Shown here: piece by piece, positions 1 through 7,638 of the stretch
Layout: every line of letters starts with the position of its first letter
Numbering within the stretch: the first letter of the stretch is position 1
DNA from: UBA1740 sp045587025
GTDB lineage: Bacteria > Bacillota > Clostridia > Oscillospirales > CAG-272
Assembly: GCA_045587025.1 (NCBI GenBank)
Contig: JAZNBK010000030.1
Location: 1 to 32,717 of the forward strand
Reading direction: 5' to 3'
Length of the DNA: 32,717 nucleotides
Position numbers and translations under genes: made by a program
Notes under the pieces: model-generated
The model's input: the letters and a program-made list of their open reading frames with translations, nothing else
What the model was told of the DNA's origin: nothing
The model's database searches: none

Positions 1-52
1 GATAAAGCTGTTGTAATACCGTCAAATTCCAATTTATCGAACAAAATAACCG

Positions 53-82
53 AACCCCGACAGATGTCGGGGTTATTTATTT
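53..82 (+). terminator. Rho-independent terminator of a gene upstream of the window
   Basis: A nine-base-pair stem (AACCCCGAC at 53-61, GTCGGGGTT at 66-74) with the loop AGAT is followed by an AT-rich, T-containing tail. It most likely ends a rightward gene lying left of the window. The first 50 bases are too short to say in which frame that gene ends. Confidence 0.75.
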
Positions 83-257
83 GTTTACAGCGGAGCAATT
101 ATTAAACAACCGTACATAATTCTCCGTTAATTTTGCACGCCTTTCGGATAGTGCTTTTTTGATTTTGGTGAGAATATGGTAAATGGGTAAAGGTGTCTGG
201 TTTGAATTTTGTTTATCCTTAAAAATTTAAATACCGCGTTAGAAAAGTATTTTTCGG
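83..257. other. Intergenic stretch without a recognisable gene
   Basis: This AT-rich stretch lies between the leading terminator and the promoter of the cation exporter. The open frames seen in it are short and lack ribosome sites. I see no RNA gene or strong hairpin here. Confidence 0.5.
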
Positions 258-286
258 TTGCAATTTTTCTGTTTTGTTGATATAAT
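258..286 (+). promoter_or_regulatory. Sigma-A type promoter of the CDF exporter gene
   Basis: TTGCAA (258-263), a 17-base spacer and TATAAT (281-286). Transcription should start near base 293, leaving a leader of only about 30 bases. Confidence 0.75.
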
Positions 287-289
287 AAA

Positions 290-313
290 AAAGAAGGGCA
301 TATCGCCTTCTTT
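290..313 (+). promoter_or_regulatory. Leader hairpin abutting the Shine-Dalgarno site of the CDF gene
   Basis: AAAGAAGG (290-297) pairs with CCTTCTTT (306-313) around an eight-base loop. The strong ribosome site GGAGGT begins at the very next base (314). Transcription probably starts around 293, so part of the 5' arm may be missing from the RNA. The hairpin could protect the 5' end or modulate ribosome access; this is inference. Confidence 0.4.
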
Positions 314-322
314 GGAGGTATT

Positions 323-1225
323 ATGAAATCTGATAGGAAAATTTTCGTGGCTTTCTGCCTTAATTTGTTGTTTTCGATAATTGAATTTTTCGGGGGGATT
401 TTCACCTCAAGCGTCGCTATAATTTCCGATTCTATTCACGATTTCGGTGACGCTATGAGTATAGGCGTATCCTTTTTCTTTGAAAAGCTAAGCAAGAAAA
501 AGCCAGACAAGAAGTACACATACGGCTATCGCAGGTATTCGGTGCTTGGTGGAGTTATTCAGGCGGTGGTTTTGCTTTGCGGTTCTTTTCTGTGTCTTTA
601 TAACGCCACGCTTCGCTTGATAAATCCCGTTCCTATAAATTACGACGGAATGATAATAATAGCCATCATTGGTTTTGTAACGAACTTTCTCGCCGCTTAT
701 TTTACCTCGGGCGGCTCGTCTATAAATCAAAGAGCGATAAACCTACATATGTTAGAGGATGTGCTTGGATGGGCTATCGTGCTTGTAGGAGCTGTCGTAA
801 TGCGATTTACCGACTTCTATTTCATAGATGCGCTTCTCTCAATCGCGCTTTCCGTATTTATCGCTATACAAGCTTTAAAGAGCTTGAAGCTCGTACTCGA
901 TATTTTCCTCGGTAAAACGCCGAAGGAGATAGACCTTGATGAGCTGAAGGCGCACCTCATTTCCATTGAAGGGGTAGAGGATATACATCACTTTCACGTA
1001 TGGAGTATGGACGGCTATAACAATTTAGCTACGCTTCACGCAATATGCGACGGCGATATCTCAAGGGTAAAGCGAGAGATAAAAGCAGAGCTTTTTGAGC
1101 ATGGTATATCTCACGTGACGGTGGAAATTGAGCTACCCGCCGAAAGCTGCGAGGAAAAGGACTGCGAGGTAAAGCTCGAAGAAAAAGCCCACGGACACCA
1201 TCACCATCATCACCATCATCATTAA
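323..1225 (+). CDS. Cation diffusion facilitator (CDF) family zinc/divalent metal exporter with poly-His tail
   Basis: This is probably an inner-membrane antiporter that exports Zn2+ or a similar divalent cation in exchange for protons. The 300-residue length is normal for the family. Six membrane segments fill residues 8-205. The metal site is of the zinc-CDF type, with HxxxD in segment 2 (H39, D43) and HxxxD in segment 5 (H142, D146). A cytoplasmic ferredoxin-like domain follows (about 205-275), containing a His-rich HHFHVW stretch. The C-terminus carries acidic and Cys residues and ends in nine consecutive histidines, encoded by mixed CAC/CAT codons. The start is well fixed by GGAGGT three bases before ATG. 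The gene is monocistronic, with its own promoter and terminator. Metal specificity is inferred, not proven. Confidence 0.93.
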   Translation: MKSDRKIFVAFCLNLLFSIIEFFGGIFTSSVAIISDSIHDFGDAMSIGVSFFFEKLSKKKPDKKYTYGYRRYSVLGGVIQAVVLLCGSFLCLYNATLRLINPVPINYDGMIIIAIIGFVTNFLAAYFTSGGSSINQRAINLHMLEDVLGWAIVLVGAVVMRFTDFYFIDALLSIALSVFIAIQALKSLKLVLDIFLGKTPKEIDLDELKAHLISIEGVEDIHHFHVWSMDGYNNLATLHAICDGDISRVKREIKAELFEHGISHVTVEIELPAESCEEKDCEVKLEEKAHGHHHHHHHHH

Positions 1226-1238
1226 AACAAAATTAAAA

Positions 1239-1270
1239 AAAACGGTATGTTATTTTGAGCATACCGTTTT
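1239..1270. terminator. Bidirectional terminator between convergent genes
   Basis: An 11-base-pair stem (AAAACGGTATG, 1239-1249; CATACCGTTTT, 1260-1270) has an A-run before it and a T-run in its 3' arm. It lies between the rightward CDF gene and the leftward anti-sigma gene and can serve both. Confidence 0.8.
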
Positions 1271-1324
1271 ATATTGTTTAAATTTTAGAAACAAATTCAT
1301 CGTTACACGCCGATGCTTTGGAGA

Positions 1325-1957
1325 TTATTTTTCAGGAACAAAGTCGGCTATTTTCCAAAGAACGTCTCCGTTTACTTCTTCTTGACGCAATCTTATAAAT
1401 ATGGGGCTCGACATCAAGTTAAGAAAATCATTTACTGTTTCTTCGTTTTCGGTACTCAATACAGCGATAGTTCCTGAATTAAAGTCATAATCGTCAACGT
1501 TACTAAGGTTGTGGTCGCATATTTGCGGCGAATCAATTTGAACCAAATAGTAAATTCCGTTTTCATCATTCTGCGCATAGCAGCTTGTAGCGACACCGTA
1601 AATTACCGCCCAATCACCGCCTGACAGTCTTGCGTCTGAAATCAGATCCGAGGCGTCGCCCGTGATTTTGCTTTCGTCATAATAAGAAGCAAAATCAGAA
1701 GCGCGGAAATCGCTTGAAGCTATTGGCGAATTGCTTGCATCGTTAAATAAGCCGTTATTAAAGGCAGCTATTCCTACGCAAATAACGAGAAACAACGCGC
1801 ACATAGCGGATGCAAGCTTAAAATTGAGGTTAAAACTTTCAAAAAACGAGGTTTTATTTTTAAATCTTAATTCATTCACTCTTCTTATAGTATCCTCTAT
1901 AAGCTCCTGCCGAGGTTGAATTCTGTCGAGAGTGGATTTTATATCATCTTTTCTCAT
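1325..1957 (-). CDS. Putative membrane anti-sigma factor or regulator partner of the ECF sigma factor
   Basis: This is a 210-residue protein with a short cytoplasmic N-terminus (1-45), one membrane helix (about 47-66) and an extracytoplasmic domain of about 140 residues. The gene begins 45 bases after the ECF sigma gene on the same strand, and this order and topology are typical of anti-sigma factors that hold the sigma factor at the membrane until a signal arrives. No HxxxCxxC zinc anti-sigma motif is present, and I do not recognise the outer domain. The only nearby purine-rich ribosome-like site (AAGGAAA) is about 16 bases before ATG, which is unusually far. The role is inferred from context and topology. 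Confidence 0.65.
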   Translation of the reverse strand: MRKDDIKSTLDRIQPRQELIEDTIRRVNELRFKNKTSFFESFNLNFKLASAMCALFLVICVGIAAFNNGLFNDASNSPIASSDFRASDFASYYDESKITGDASDLISDARLSGGDWAVIYGVATSCYAQNDENGIYYLVQIDSPQICDHNLSNVDDYDFNSGTIAVLSTENEETVNDFLNLMSSPIFIRLRQEEVNGDVLWKIADFVPEK

Positions 1958-2002
1958 AATTGGTATAACGGTTTCCTTTCTTGATGCGCTGTGTTTTGGC
2001 AG

Positions 2003-2578
2003 TTAATTTTCACTTTCTTCTATTTGAAGCTTTAGCTTTTGCCTCGCTCGAGACAAGCGTTTTTTAATGTTTGCCTCAGTTGTGTGAAGAATGAAAGAAA
2101 TTTCGCGTATAGACATTTCCTCGTAATAAAAGAGAAGGATAACCTCTCTCATATTTTGCGGCAGCTTTAAAATCTGCGCGTAAATATCGGATTGGTTTTC
2201 GAGAAAATCATCCTGCGCCTTTTCGTCAGGTATAAGCGATAGCAGAGCGTCATCAAGGGAATTAACGTTTTTGTTCCAAGGAGAAACAAAATGAGAATTA
2301 CAGCAATTAATAGTAACTCTGATGAGCCACGCCTTTCTGTGTTCTTCACTTTCAAAAGGTTTCTTATTCATGACAAGCTTTAAAAATACGTCTTGAAAGA
2401 TATCCTCTGCATCGTGCGAGGATTTCGTCTTTGTAAGAGCTATACGATAAACCATGGACGAGTAATGTTTAATGACCTCATCAGTTGCTTCTTTTGGCAA
2501 AACTACCGAATCGTCAGCAGAATATAGAAACAGATTATTTGCCTCGTCATGGCTTTCATAAAAATCTTTGTCTGTCAT
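2003..2578 (-). CDS. RNA polymerase sigma factor, sigma-70 family, ECF subfamily
   Basis: This alternative sigma factor has 191 residues. Region 2 lies at about 36-100 (AEDIFQDVF, then RKAWLIRVTINCC). Region 4 lies at about 134-186 and contains LPQNMREVILLFYYEEMSIREIS and a final recognition helix with the KKRLSRARQKL motif. The frame is open 22 codons further upstream, but I chose the internal ATG because AAAGGA sits seven bases before it. The gene precedes the putative anti-sigma gene and follows the TtcA-like gene after a 75-base gap. ECF sigma factors usually control a small stress or envelope regulon and their own operon. The target signal is not visible here. Confidence 0.9.
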   Translation of the reverse strand: MTDKDFYESHDEANNLFLYSADDSVVLPKEATDEVIKHYSSMVYRIALTKTKSSHDAEDIFQDVFLKLVMNKKPFESEEHRKAWLIRVTINCCNSHFVSPWNKNVNSLDDALLSLIPDEKAQDDFLENQSDIYAQILKLPQNMREVILLFYYEEMSIREISFILHTTEANIKKRLSRARQKLKLQIEESEN

Positions 2579-2653
2579 TTTAATATCCTTTACTAATAAT
2601 ACAGGTTCACAGCAAAAAAGGTGACCAAAATTTTGTTTTTTCAAAAATATTTT

Positions 2654-3391
2654 TTATTCAGGGAACTTTCCGTGTGGCTTAAAACCGTCAATATTGCCTT
2701 TGCACATTGCATTGAAAATTCTGTGTCGCAGTCCTTTGTTGTCTGCCTCGATTTTTCTTAGTAAATTTTTCATATTTTCTCGCTCGGTAGCGTGATTTTC
2801 AGGGCAACAGCTTTCGGTAATAGGCAATTCGGAATGACGAGAGAAATAGAGAATATCCTTTTCTTGAGTATAAATAAGTGGACGAATTACGTATATATCG
2901 CTATTGGAAAGATATGTAACGGGCGAGAAGCAGCCAAGCCGTCCTTCAAAGAAAATATTCATCATAAACGTCTCGACTGCATCGTCGAAGTGATGCCCGA
3001 GCGCTACCGAATTGCAACCAAGCTCCTTTGCAGTGCTATTTAAAACACCCCTCCTCATTTTTGAACAAAGTGAGCAAGGGTTGGTTTCTTTTCGTACGTC
3101 AAATATAATTTTTGCTATTTCGGTCTTTACGACCTTATATTCTACGTTTAGCTTTTGACAGTATTCCTTCACGGCGGAGAAGTCAGTGCCCTCAAATCCC
3201 ATATCGACCGTAATGGCGCAAAGCTCGTATTTATTAGGATAAAATCTACGCATTTCAGCAAGAGATGCGAGAAGCGTAAGCGAATCCTTGCCTGAAGAAA
3301 CACCGACTGCAATTTTGTCGCCGTCCTTTATCATATCGTAGTCATCGACAGCTCTTCTGGTAAAGCTTAAAATTCTTTGAATTTCTTTCAT
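2654..3391 (-). CDS. ttcA: TtcA-family PP-loop ATPase, probable tRNA 2-thiocytidine synthase
   Basis: Family members adenylate and thiolate cytidine 32 of tRNA, using an ATP pyrophosphatase domain and an iron-sulfur cluster. The 245-residue protein shows the PP-loop VSSGKDS (31-37), the Cys pair PCSLC (C106, C109), LGHHFDDAVET (131-141) and a later Cys pair in ESCCPEN (C195, C196). One of the latter would supply the third cluster ligand. The longer open frame adds 35 residues, but the internal ATG has GAGGT six to seven bases upstream and matches the usual family start. The gene leads the sigma/anti-sigma genes on the same strand and is divergent from the amidase. TtcA relatives include several tRNA thiolases, so the exact nucleotide is not certain. 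Confidence 0.8.
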   Translation of the reverse strand: MKEIQRILSFTRRAVDDYDMIKDGDKIAVGVSSGKDSLTLLASLAEMRRFYPNKYELCAITVDMGFEGTDFSAVKEYCQKLNVEYKVVKTEIAKIIFDVRKETNPCSLCSKMRRGVLNSTAKELGCNSVALGHHFDDAVETFMMNIFFEGRLGCFSPVTYLSNSDIYVIRPLIYTQEKDILYFSRHSELPITESCCPENHATERENMKNLLRKIEADNKGLRHRIFNAMCKGNIDGFKPHGKFPE

Positions 3392-3420
3392 TGGCAAACC
3401 TCGTTTGATATACATATATT
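3391..3420 (+). promoter_or_regulatory. Possible promoter of the amidase gene
   Basis: TTGGCA (3391-3396) and TATATT (3415-3420) are separated by 18 bases, in the 64-base gap between divergent genes. The match is moderate. The -35 element overlaps the first base of the ttcA-like start codon. Confidence 0.4.
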
Positions 3421-3455
3421 GTAAATAGAAAACACTTTTAATGAGGAAGGATATT

Positions 3456-4019
3456 ATGGCTATCAGAGTATATATAGACCAGGGGCACAATCCCATAAAT
3501 CCAAATGCGGGCGCTGAGGGGAACGGATATCGTGAGCAGGATATAGTATACAGAATAGGTGTTGAGCTATTTAGACTGCTGGATGAAGATCCGAACTATA
3601 TTCCTCGTCTTTCACGTCCCACGCCCGAAACACAGCTCGGAACAAGCGTTTCAAGCAGTTTGCAGGTGCGAGTAGCGCAGGCGAACAGTTTTGACGCAGA
3701 TCTTTTCTTAAGCTTGCATACGAACGCCTCTGACAACGAATCCGTCTCAGGTAGCGAGGCGCTTGTTTTCAGGCGTGATAGTGCGTCGTATGATATTGCG
3801 ACGATAATTTTAAGAGAGCTTTCGTTAGTTACAGGATTGCGAAACAGGGGAATAGTTTTGCGCCCTCGCCTGTATGTTTTAAGAAGAACAAGAATGCCGG
3901 CAGTACTGCTCGAGCTTGGGTTTATAACCAACCCGAGCGATGCGGAATTAATGTATAATAATCCACGTCTTTTTGCGCTCGGAATATATCGCGGGTTGAA
4001 CGAGTATTACGGATTTTAA
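3456..4019 (+). CDS. N-acetylmuramoyl-L-alanine amidase (Amidase_3 family), no signal peptide
   Basis: This enzyme cleaves the bond between N-acetylmuramic acid and L-alanine in peptidoglycan. The 187-residue protein is essentially one Amidase_3 domain. Zinc ligands are likely H11 (DQGHN), E27 (REQD) and H88 (LSLHTNAS), with catalytic E153 in LLELGFITNP. It has no signal peptide and no wall-binding domain. Mother-cell lytic amidases of the CwlC type also lack a classical signal peptide, so a sporulation role is possible but not shown. I chose the ATG at 3456 because AGGAAGGA lies just upstream; the earlier in-frame ATG at 3441 lies at the edge of that site. Its last four bases overlap the end of the convergent zinc-ribbon gene. 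Confidence 0.88.
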   Translation: MAIRVYIDQGHNPINPNAGAEGNGYREQDIVYRIGVELFRLLDEDPNYIPRLSRPTPETQLGTSVSSSLQVRVAQANSFDADLFLSLHTNASDNESVSGSEALVFRRDSASYDIATIILRELSLVTGLRNRGIVLRPRLYVLRRTRMPAVLLELGFITNPSDAELMYNNPRLFALGIYRGLNEYYGF

Positions 4020-4678
4020 TCCTTCTTTTTAAGCTCAAGATATTCGCAGCTCAAAAACTCTCTCGCCGATTCAACACTGTCGGCAGGAAAGATGTATTCC
4101 GCCTTGCAATCATTGCAAAATACACGGATACCTTCGGAAACAAAATCAATTTCGTAGTCGTCGGGAGCGCGATCGACACACTCGCATTTTATTTTCCCAT
4201 CAGCGTTCAACTCGGAAATTATAAATCGAACGATATTATAAATTTCGACGTCCGGGAGTGTATCCTCGGCAGTGCGCTGATCGGAAAGTAACTGTTCTAT
4301 ATTTTCATAACCCAACTCCGAGAATAATAGGTTCAGGTCTTTTGTGTTCCTTTCAATGGCCTCGGAAATTTCTTTTTCCTTTCCTATGAAGCAGATATCC
4401 ATATTTGTGTATGGGCAGTTTAGCAAAAATAAATCTTTTCCGTAAAATATCTGAGAAGAGACGACGTATCCGTGATTTTTGTTGCAGAAAATGCAAGGTA
4501 CGGACAGTCTTATTTTTTTGTCGGAAGTGCGAGTAATTGACATTTCGCTTTCTTTACAAGCGCACTTCAATTTTAACATATCGGCTGAAAGGGAAAATTC
4601 TCCTACAAATCCGGTCGCCGCAGAAGCGCAACGAGGGCATCGATATGCGATATAAGTTTGTTTTTGATTTAAAATCAT
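4016..4678 (-). CDS. Conserved zinc-ribbon protein of unknown function
   Basis: This 220-residue soluble protein has several Cys pairs: CPRC near residue 14, CAC at about 39-41, CIFC near 62 and, near the C-terminus, CEC and CNDC. The arrangement suggests two or three small zinc ribbons separated by a helical acidic segment (about 95-155). It is the last gene of the ftsK-headed run, 27 bases after the CPBP protease gene. A strong ribosome site (GGAGG) sits just before the ATG. I recognise no catalytic motif; a structural, nucleic-acid or protein-binding role is possible. Confidence 0.75.
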   Translation of the reverse strand: MILNQKQTYIAYRCPRCASAATGFVGEFSLSADMLKLKCACKESEMSITRTSDKKIRLSVPCIFCNKNHGYVVSSQIFYGKDLFLLNCPYTNMDICFIGKEKEISEAIERNTKDLNLLFSELGYENIEQLLSDQRTAEDTLPDVEIYNIVRFIISELNADGKIKCECVDRAPDDYEIDFVSEGIRVFCNDCKAEYIFPADSVESAREFLSCEYLELKKKD

Positions 4679-4705
4679 ATTACCTCCGGGAATATCAGCA
4701 CAAAA

Positions 4706-5692
4706 TTAGAAAATAATTGAAAATAAAATATATAATATAATGCAAAGTATAAATGACGGCGAGGTCAAAAAGAGTAATAAAGTGTTTTTTATAGATGCAA
4801 GGGTAGCGTCTTTGTAAGAACCCTTTATAAGCACGTTCTTTCTCGCGTAGCTATTATATATTCTATCTGCTTCTCCAAACATAAAAAAGAGAGTTAAAAA
4901 GCAAAGACCGAGCGCTATAAAGAGAATGATAGTAAACTCGTTGAACTGTTCAGTCAAGGCGCCAAAGAATTGTTGATAGAACAAAGCGAACATATTATAA
5001 ATGAAGTGAGCTACAAGGGAAGCAAGAGCCGAATTAGTTATGGCTCTTAAAAAGCCGAGCAAAATTCCGCAGAAGAAATATAAAGGAAATTTTCCGAGCG
5101 AAAAGTGCATCATAGAAAACAAAACGGCGCTTATCAAAACGGCAGGTATTGTGCCGTACTTTTCAAATTCAAAGAACAAAAGTCCGCGGCAAAGAAATTC
5201 TTCGCATATAGCAGGTATAAGCGCAAAGGTCACCGAGGCGAAGAGCATATCGGAGAGCCGATTTGGAACGGTCGGCAGGTCAAAATTGTCGTATACGGAG
5301 GATGATGCGTCGATAATTCCAAAACGGGACAACAAGACGGTAATCGCTATTGAGCCGAAAATCATCGCCAAGGATGAAAGAAATATTATAATCAATTTGT
5401 CGGGTGAAAAAGGGCGAAAGGCGTACGTAGACGTCTTTGACTGATGAAGCTTCAAATATATAATCGGGGGAAAAGTGACGGTAATTATTTCGATTACTGC
5501 GACGCTTAAATACGCATTTTCAATTGAGGGGAGCGCAATTTTATAGATAATTATTGATATTGCAAGTAAGGCGTAAATAAATGAAAAAAGAAGCGGCAGC
5601 TTAAAGTGAATACTTTTCAGATCGTATGAGGATATATATTTTATGAGAAAATTTTTTGCGTCAAATGGAGGTTTTTTCGCAGATCCGTTCAT
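4706..5692 (-). CDS. CPBP (CAAX/Rce1-like) family intramembrane metalloprotease
   Basis: This polytopic membrane protein of 328 residues has about eight hydrophobic segments. The Abi/CPBP signature is complete: EExxxR (E164, E165, R169), a downstream His in MMHFS (H196), and HFIYN (H229, N233). Eukaryotic relatives process prenylated proteins. Bacterial members act on membrane or secreted peptides, or serve in bacteriocin self-immunity; the substrate here is unknown. The gene start overlaps the end of the folate cyclo-ligase gene by 32 bases, so translation is probably coupled. No strong ribosome site is visible in the overlap. The final 40 residues form another hydrophobic hairpin. Confidence 0.88.
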   Translation of the reverse strand: MNGSAKKPPFDAKNFLIKYISSYDLKSIHFKLPLLFSFIYALLAISIIIYKIALPSIENAYLSVAVIEIITVTFPPIIYLKLHQSKTSTYAFRPFSPDKLIIIFLSSLAMIFGSIAITVLLSRFGIIDASSSVYDNFDLPTVPNRLSDMLFASVTFALIPAICEEFLCRGLLFFEFEKYGTIPAVLISAVLFSMMHFSLGKFPLYFFCGILLGFLRAITNSALASLVAHFIYNMFALFYQQFFGALTEQFNEFTIILFIALGLCFLTLFFMFGEADRIYNSYARKNVLIKGSYKDATLASIKNTLLLFLTSPSFILCIILYILFSIIF

Positions 5693-6257
5693 CTTTTATA
5701 TCAATTGCACCGCCTTCCGTAATTATTTTTGAAATTTTTATATCGTAGCTATTATGTGGTAGCGCTTCGACGATAAAATTATTGTATGCAAGTCCGATAG
5801 CCGTTCCTTGAAAGTCGCAGAGAAACCTGTCGTAATATCCGCCGCCATAACCAAGTCTATATCCAAAAAGATCGTACGATAGGGCGGGGACGATACATAA
5901 GGCGTCACTTTCATTTCGAAACGGCACGCAGCTTTCACTCGGTTCGGGTATCTTATATGCGCCGATAGATAAATCATCTAACGATTTGATGAATTTAAAT
6001 TCCATAACGCCGTTTTTGTAGCATTTAGGAAAGGCGACGAGTTTTCCGCTATGCAGCGCTTCGTCTGCTATGGGAAGAATATCTATTTCTTCTCGTATCG
6101 GGTAGTATAGAAGCAATGCCTTCGCTCTCTTAAAGTCATCAGAGCTTATAATGCGCCTACGTATAATTTCATCGTATTTTCTTTTTGAGCTTTCGCACAG
6201 AGTAGCTCTTTTGTTGAGAAAAAAGGTTCTCAGTTCTTTTTTTTCGTCTTTTATCAT
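5661..6257 (-). CDS. 5-formyltetrahydrofolate cyclo-ligase
   Basis: This enzyme converts 5-formyltetrahydrofolate to 5,10-methenyltetrahydrofolate using ATP, returning folate to the one-carbon pool. The 198-residue length is normal. The hallmark motif RLGYGGGYYDR is at 134-144. Near the N-terminus KKELR and the basic NKRATL region match the nucleotide-binding start of the family, and the YYPIREEID block is also typical. The gene begins six bases after the GNAT gene and overlaps the following protease gene, so it sits inside a tight operon. The ribosome site is weak, consistent with coupling. Confidence 0.92.
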   Translation of the reverse strand: MIKDEKKELRTFFLNKRATLCESSKRKYDEIIRRRIISSDDFKRAKALLLYYPIREEIDILPIADEALHSGKLVAFPKCYKNGVMEFKFIKSLDDLSIGAYKIPEPSESCVPFRNESDALCIVPALSYDLFGYRLGYGGGYYDRFLCDFQGTAIGLAYNNFIVEALPHNSYDIKISKIITEGGAIDIKDERICEKTSI

Positions 6258-6263
6258 TTTAAT

Positions 6264-7064
6264 TTATCTTATAATTGGTTCAATAGATTCAAGATTATCA
6301 AATTTGCAGTCGGATAAAGGCATCAGAAAAGCAAATTCGTCCTCGTTACAGTTGTTGAATTTACATAAGTGAGAATATTTTTCTGAAACGGCAAGTATCA
6401 GATTTTTCTCTTCACGACAAGAGATGATATAACCGTCGCATACGCCGTCTTTAATTATATAGTAAACGTCCGTTATCTCTGAAATGCAATCCAACGAATA
6501 TTTAAAGGCGTTAAACGGAATTACCTTGCTTGAAAATTCGTACAAAGTTTTAAAATTACCGTCAAATTCGCGAGTGATTGGCTTTTCCTTTAGGGAAATA
6601 TAAAAATCTTTTACTGCTTTTGGCGAAGGGGAAGCGCCGACGGGAACAGGAATCTTAAATCCGAGCTTATAGTATGTCGCCTGAAGATCCTTGCTCGCAG
6701 GAAAAAGCCACACATAATCATATCCGCTTTCTCGTAAATGGCAGACAGCGGAGTGTAACAGCGCTTTCATATAGCCGCCATTTCGATATTTTCGGTTAGT
6801 ACACAGGGCGTAAATATAAAATCCGTTACGATTATTGAGTCGTGTTTCTATTCCGAGAAATTGAGCGATTGTTTCGTCTTTATTTGAAATAGAAGCGCAA
6901 AATCCCGTGTCCTTTAATGAATTTAAAGCAAAGGATATATCTTCTATTTTATCCATAAAGGAAGAAGCCCAAAGCATAGTATCGGCAGATAAAATAGATT
7001 TAATTTCAAATACAAAATTTTCGTAAACGGTTTTTGTAAAGAGAAGTGGAGTAGGGCTTTTCAT
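6264..7064 (-). CDS. GNAT family N-acetyltransferase
   Basis: The 266-residue cytoplasmic protein contains an acetyl-CoA-binding segment typical of GNAT motif A (IYALCTNRKYRNGGYMKALL, about 86-105), followed by an aromatic-rich GYDYVWLFPASKDLQATYYKLGF block. The second half (about 150-266) shows a weaker related fold or accessory domain, and the length exceeds a single GNAT domain. I placed the start at ATG (7064), three bases after the stop of the DJ-1 gene; a TTG two codons earlier overlaps that stop. There is no clear ribosome site, so coupling to the upstream gene is likely. The acceptor substrate is unknown. Confidence 0.82.
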   Translation of the reverse strand: MKSPTPLLFTKTVYENFVFEIKSILSADTMLWASSFMDKIEDISFALNSLKDTGFCASISNKDETIAQFLGIETRLNNRNGFYIYALCTNRKYRNGGYMKALLHSAVCHLRESGYDYVWLFPASKDLQATYYKLGFKIPVPVGASPSPKAVKDFYISLKEKPITREFDGNFKTLYEFSSKVIPFNAFKYSLDCISEITDVYYIIKDGVCDGYIISCREEKNLILAVSEKYSHLCKFNNCNEDEFAFLMPLSDCKFDNLESIEPIIR

Positions 7065-7066
7065 AA

Positions 7067-7615
7067 TCAACGATTAGCTATGAGCGCAGACGTGGAAATT
7101 TCATTTGCTTTTGCTTCTCCTAAAAGAAGCTTGAGCAATTCGCATCCAAACTCAAAGGAAGAGCCCATTCCGTTAGCGGTAGTGATATTTCCGTCTGTTA
7201 CAACATTGTTCGGCGTATAGGTTGCGCCTTTAAGCTGTGATATAAATTTATCACTCGGGTAACAGGTGGCTTTTTTTCCGTTAAGCAAATTGCGTTTTCC
7301 TAAAATATAGGGCGAAGCGCAAATTGCAGAAATTCTGCCGTGATTTTTTATCGTCATTTCGATAAATTTATCCGTGTAGGGAGAGGCGTCGAGATTGTCA
7401 GCGCCGGGCAAACCGCCGGGGAATATCAGAAGATCAATATCATTCTTTACTTCATCGGGAAGAATATCCGCTTCAATTTTTATACCGTGAGCGCCGTGAA
7501 CAAGCTTGCCCGTAATTCCGACGGTCTTAACCTGGCATCCGCCTCTGCGTAAAATATCAACGGGGCATAGCGCCTCTATTTCTTCAAATCCGTCTGCAAG
7601 TAATACGTAAATCAT
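7067..7615 (-). CDS. DJ-1/PfpI family protein (YajL/ThiJ-like)
   Basis: The protein has 182 residues with the DJ-1 flavodoxin-like fold. E12 in GFEEIEA and the nucleophile-elbow cysteine C99 in ISAICASPYILG form the conserved pair. PGGLPGADNL (66-75) is also typical. Relatives have been described as glyoxalases or deglycases and redox-sensitive chaperones; the in vivo role is still debated. The open frame extends 42 codons upstream, but an internal ATG preceded by GAGGT matches the family start exactly. The gene starts 23 bases after ftsK and lies in the same leftward operon. Confidence 0.9.
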   Translation of the reverse strand: MIYVLLADGFEEIEALCPVDILRRGGCQVKTVGITGKLVHGAHGIKIEADILPDEVKNDIDLLIFPGGLPGADNLDASPYTDKFIEMTIKNHGRISAICASPYILGKRNLLNGKKATCYPSDKFISQLKGATYTPNNVVTDGNITTANGMGSSFEFGCELLKLLLGEAKANEISTSALIANR

Positions 7616-7638
7616 ATAAATACCTCTTAAATTTTTTG

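Noticed and set aside
1..105. Open frame from the left window edge
   Set aside because: It runs through the terminator hairpin and shows no recognisable protein pattern.
2579..2644. Longer N-terminus for the ECF sigma factor
   Set aside because: The 22 extra residues do not match the family, and a good ribosome site supports the internal ATG.
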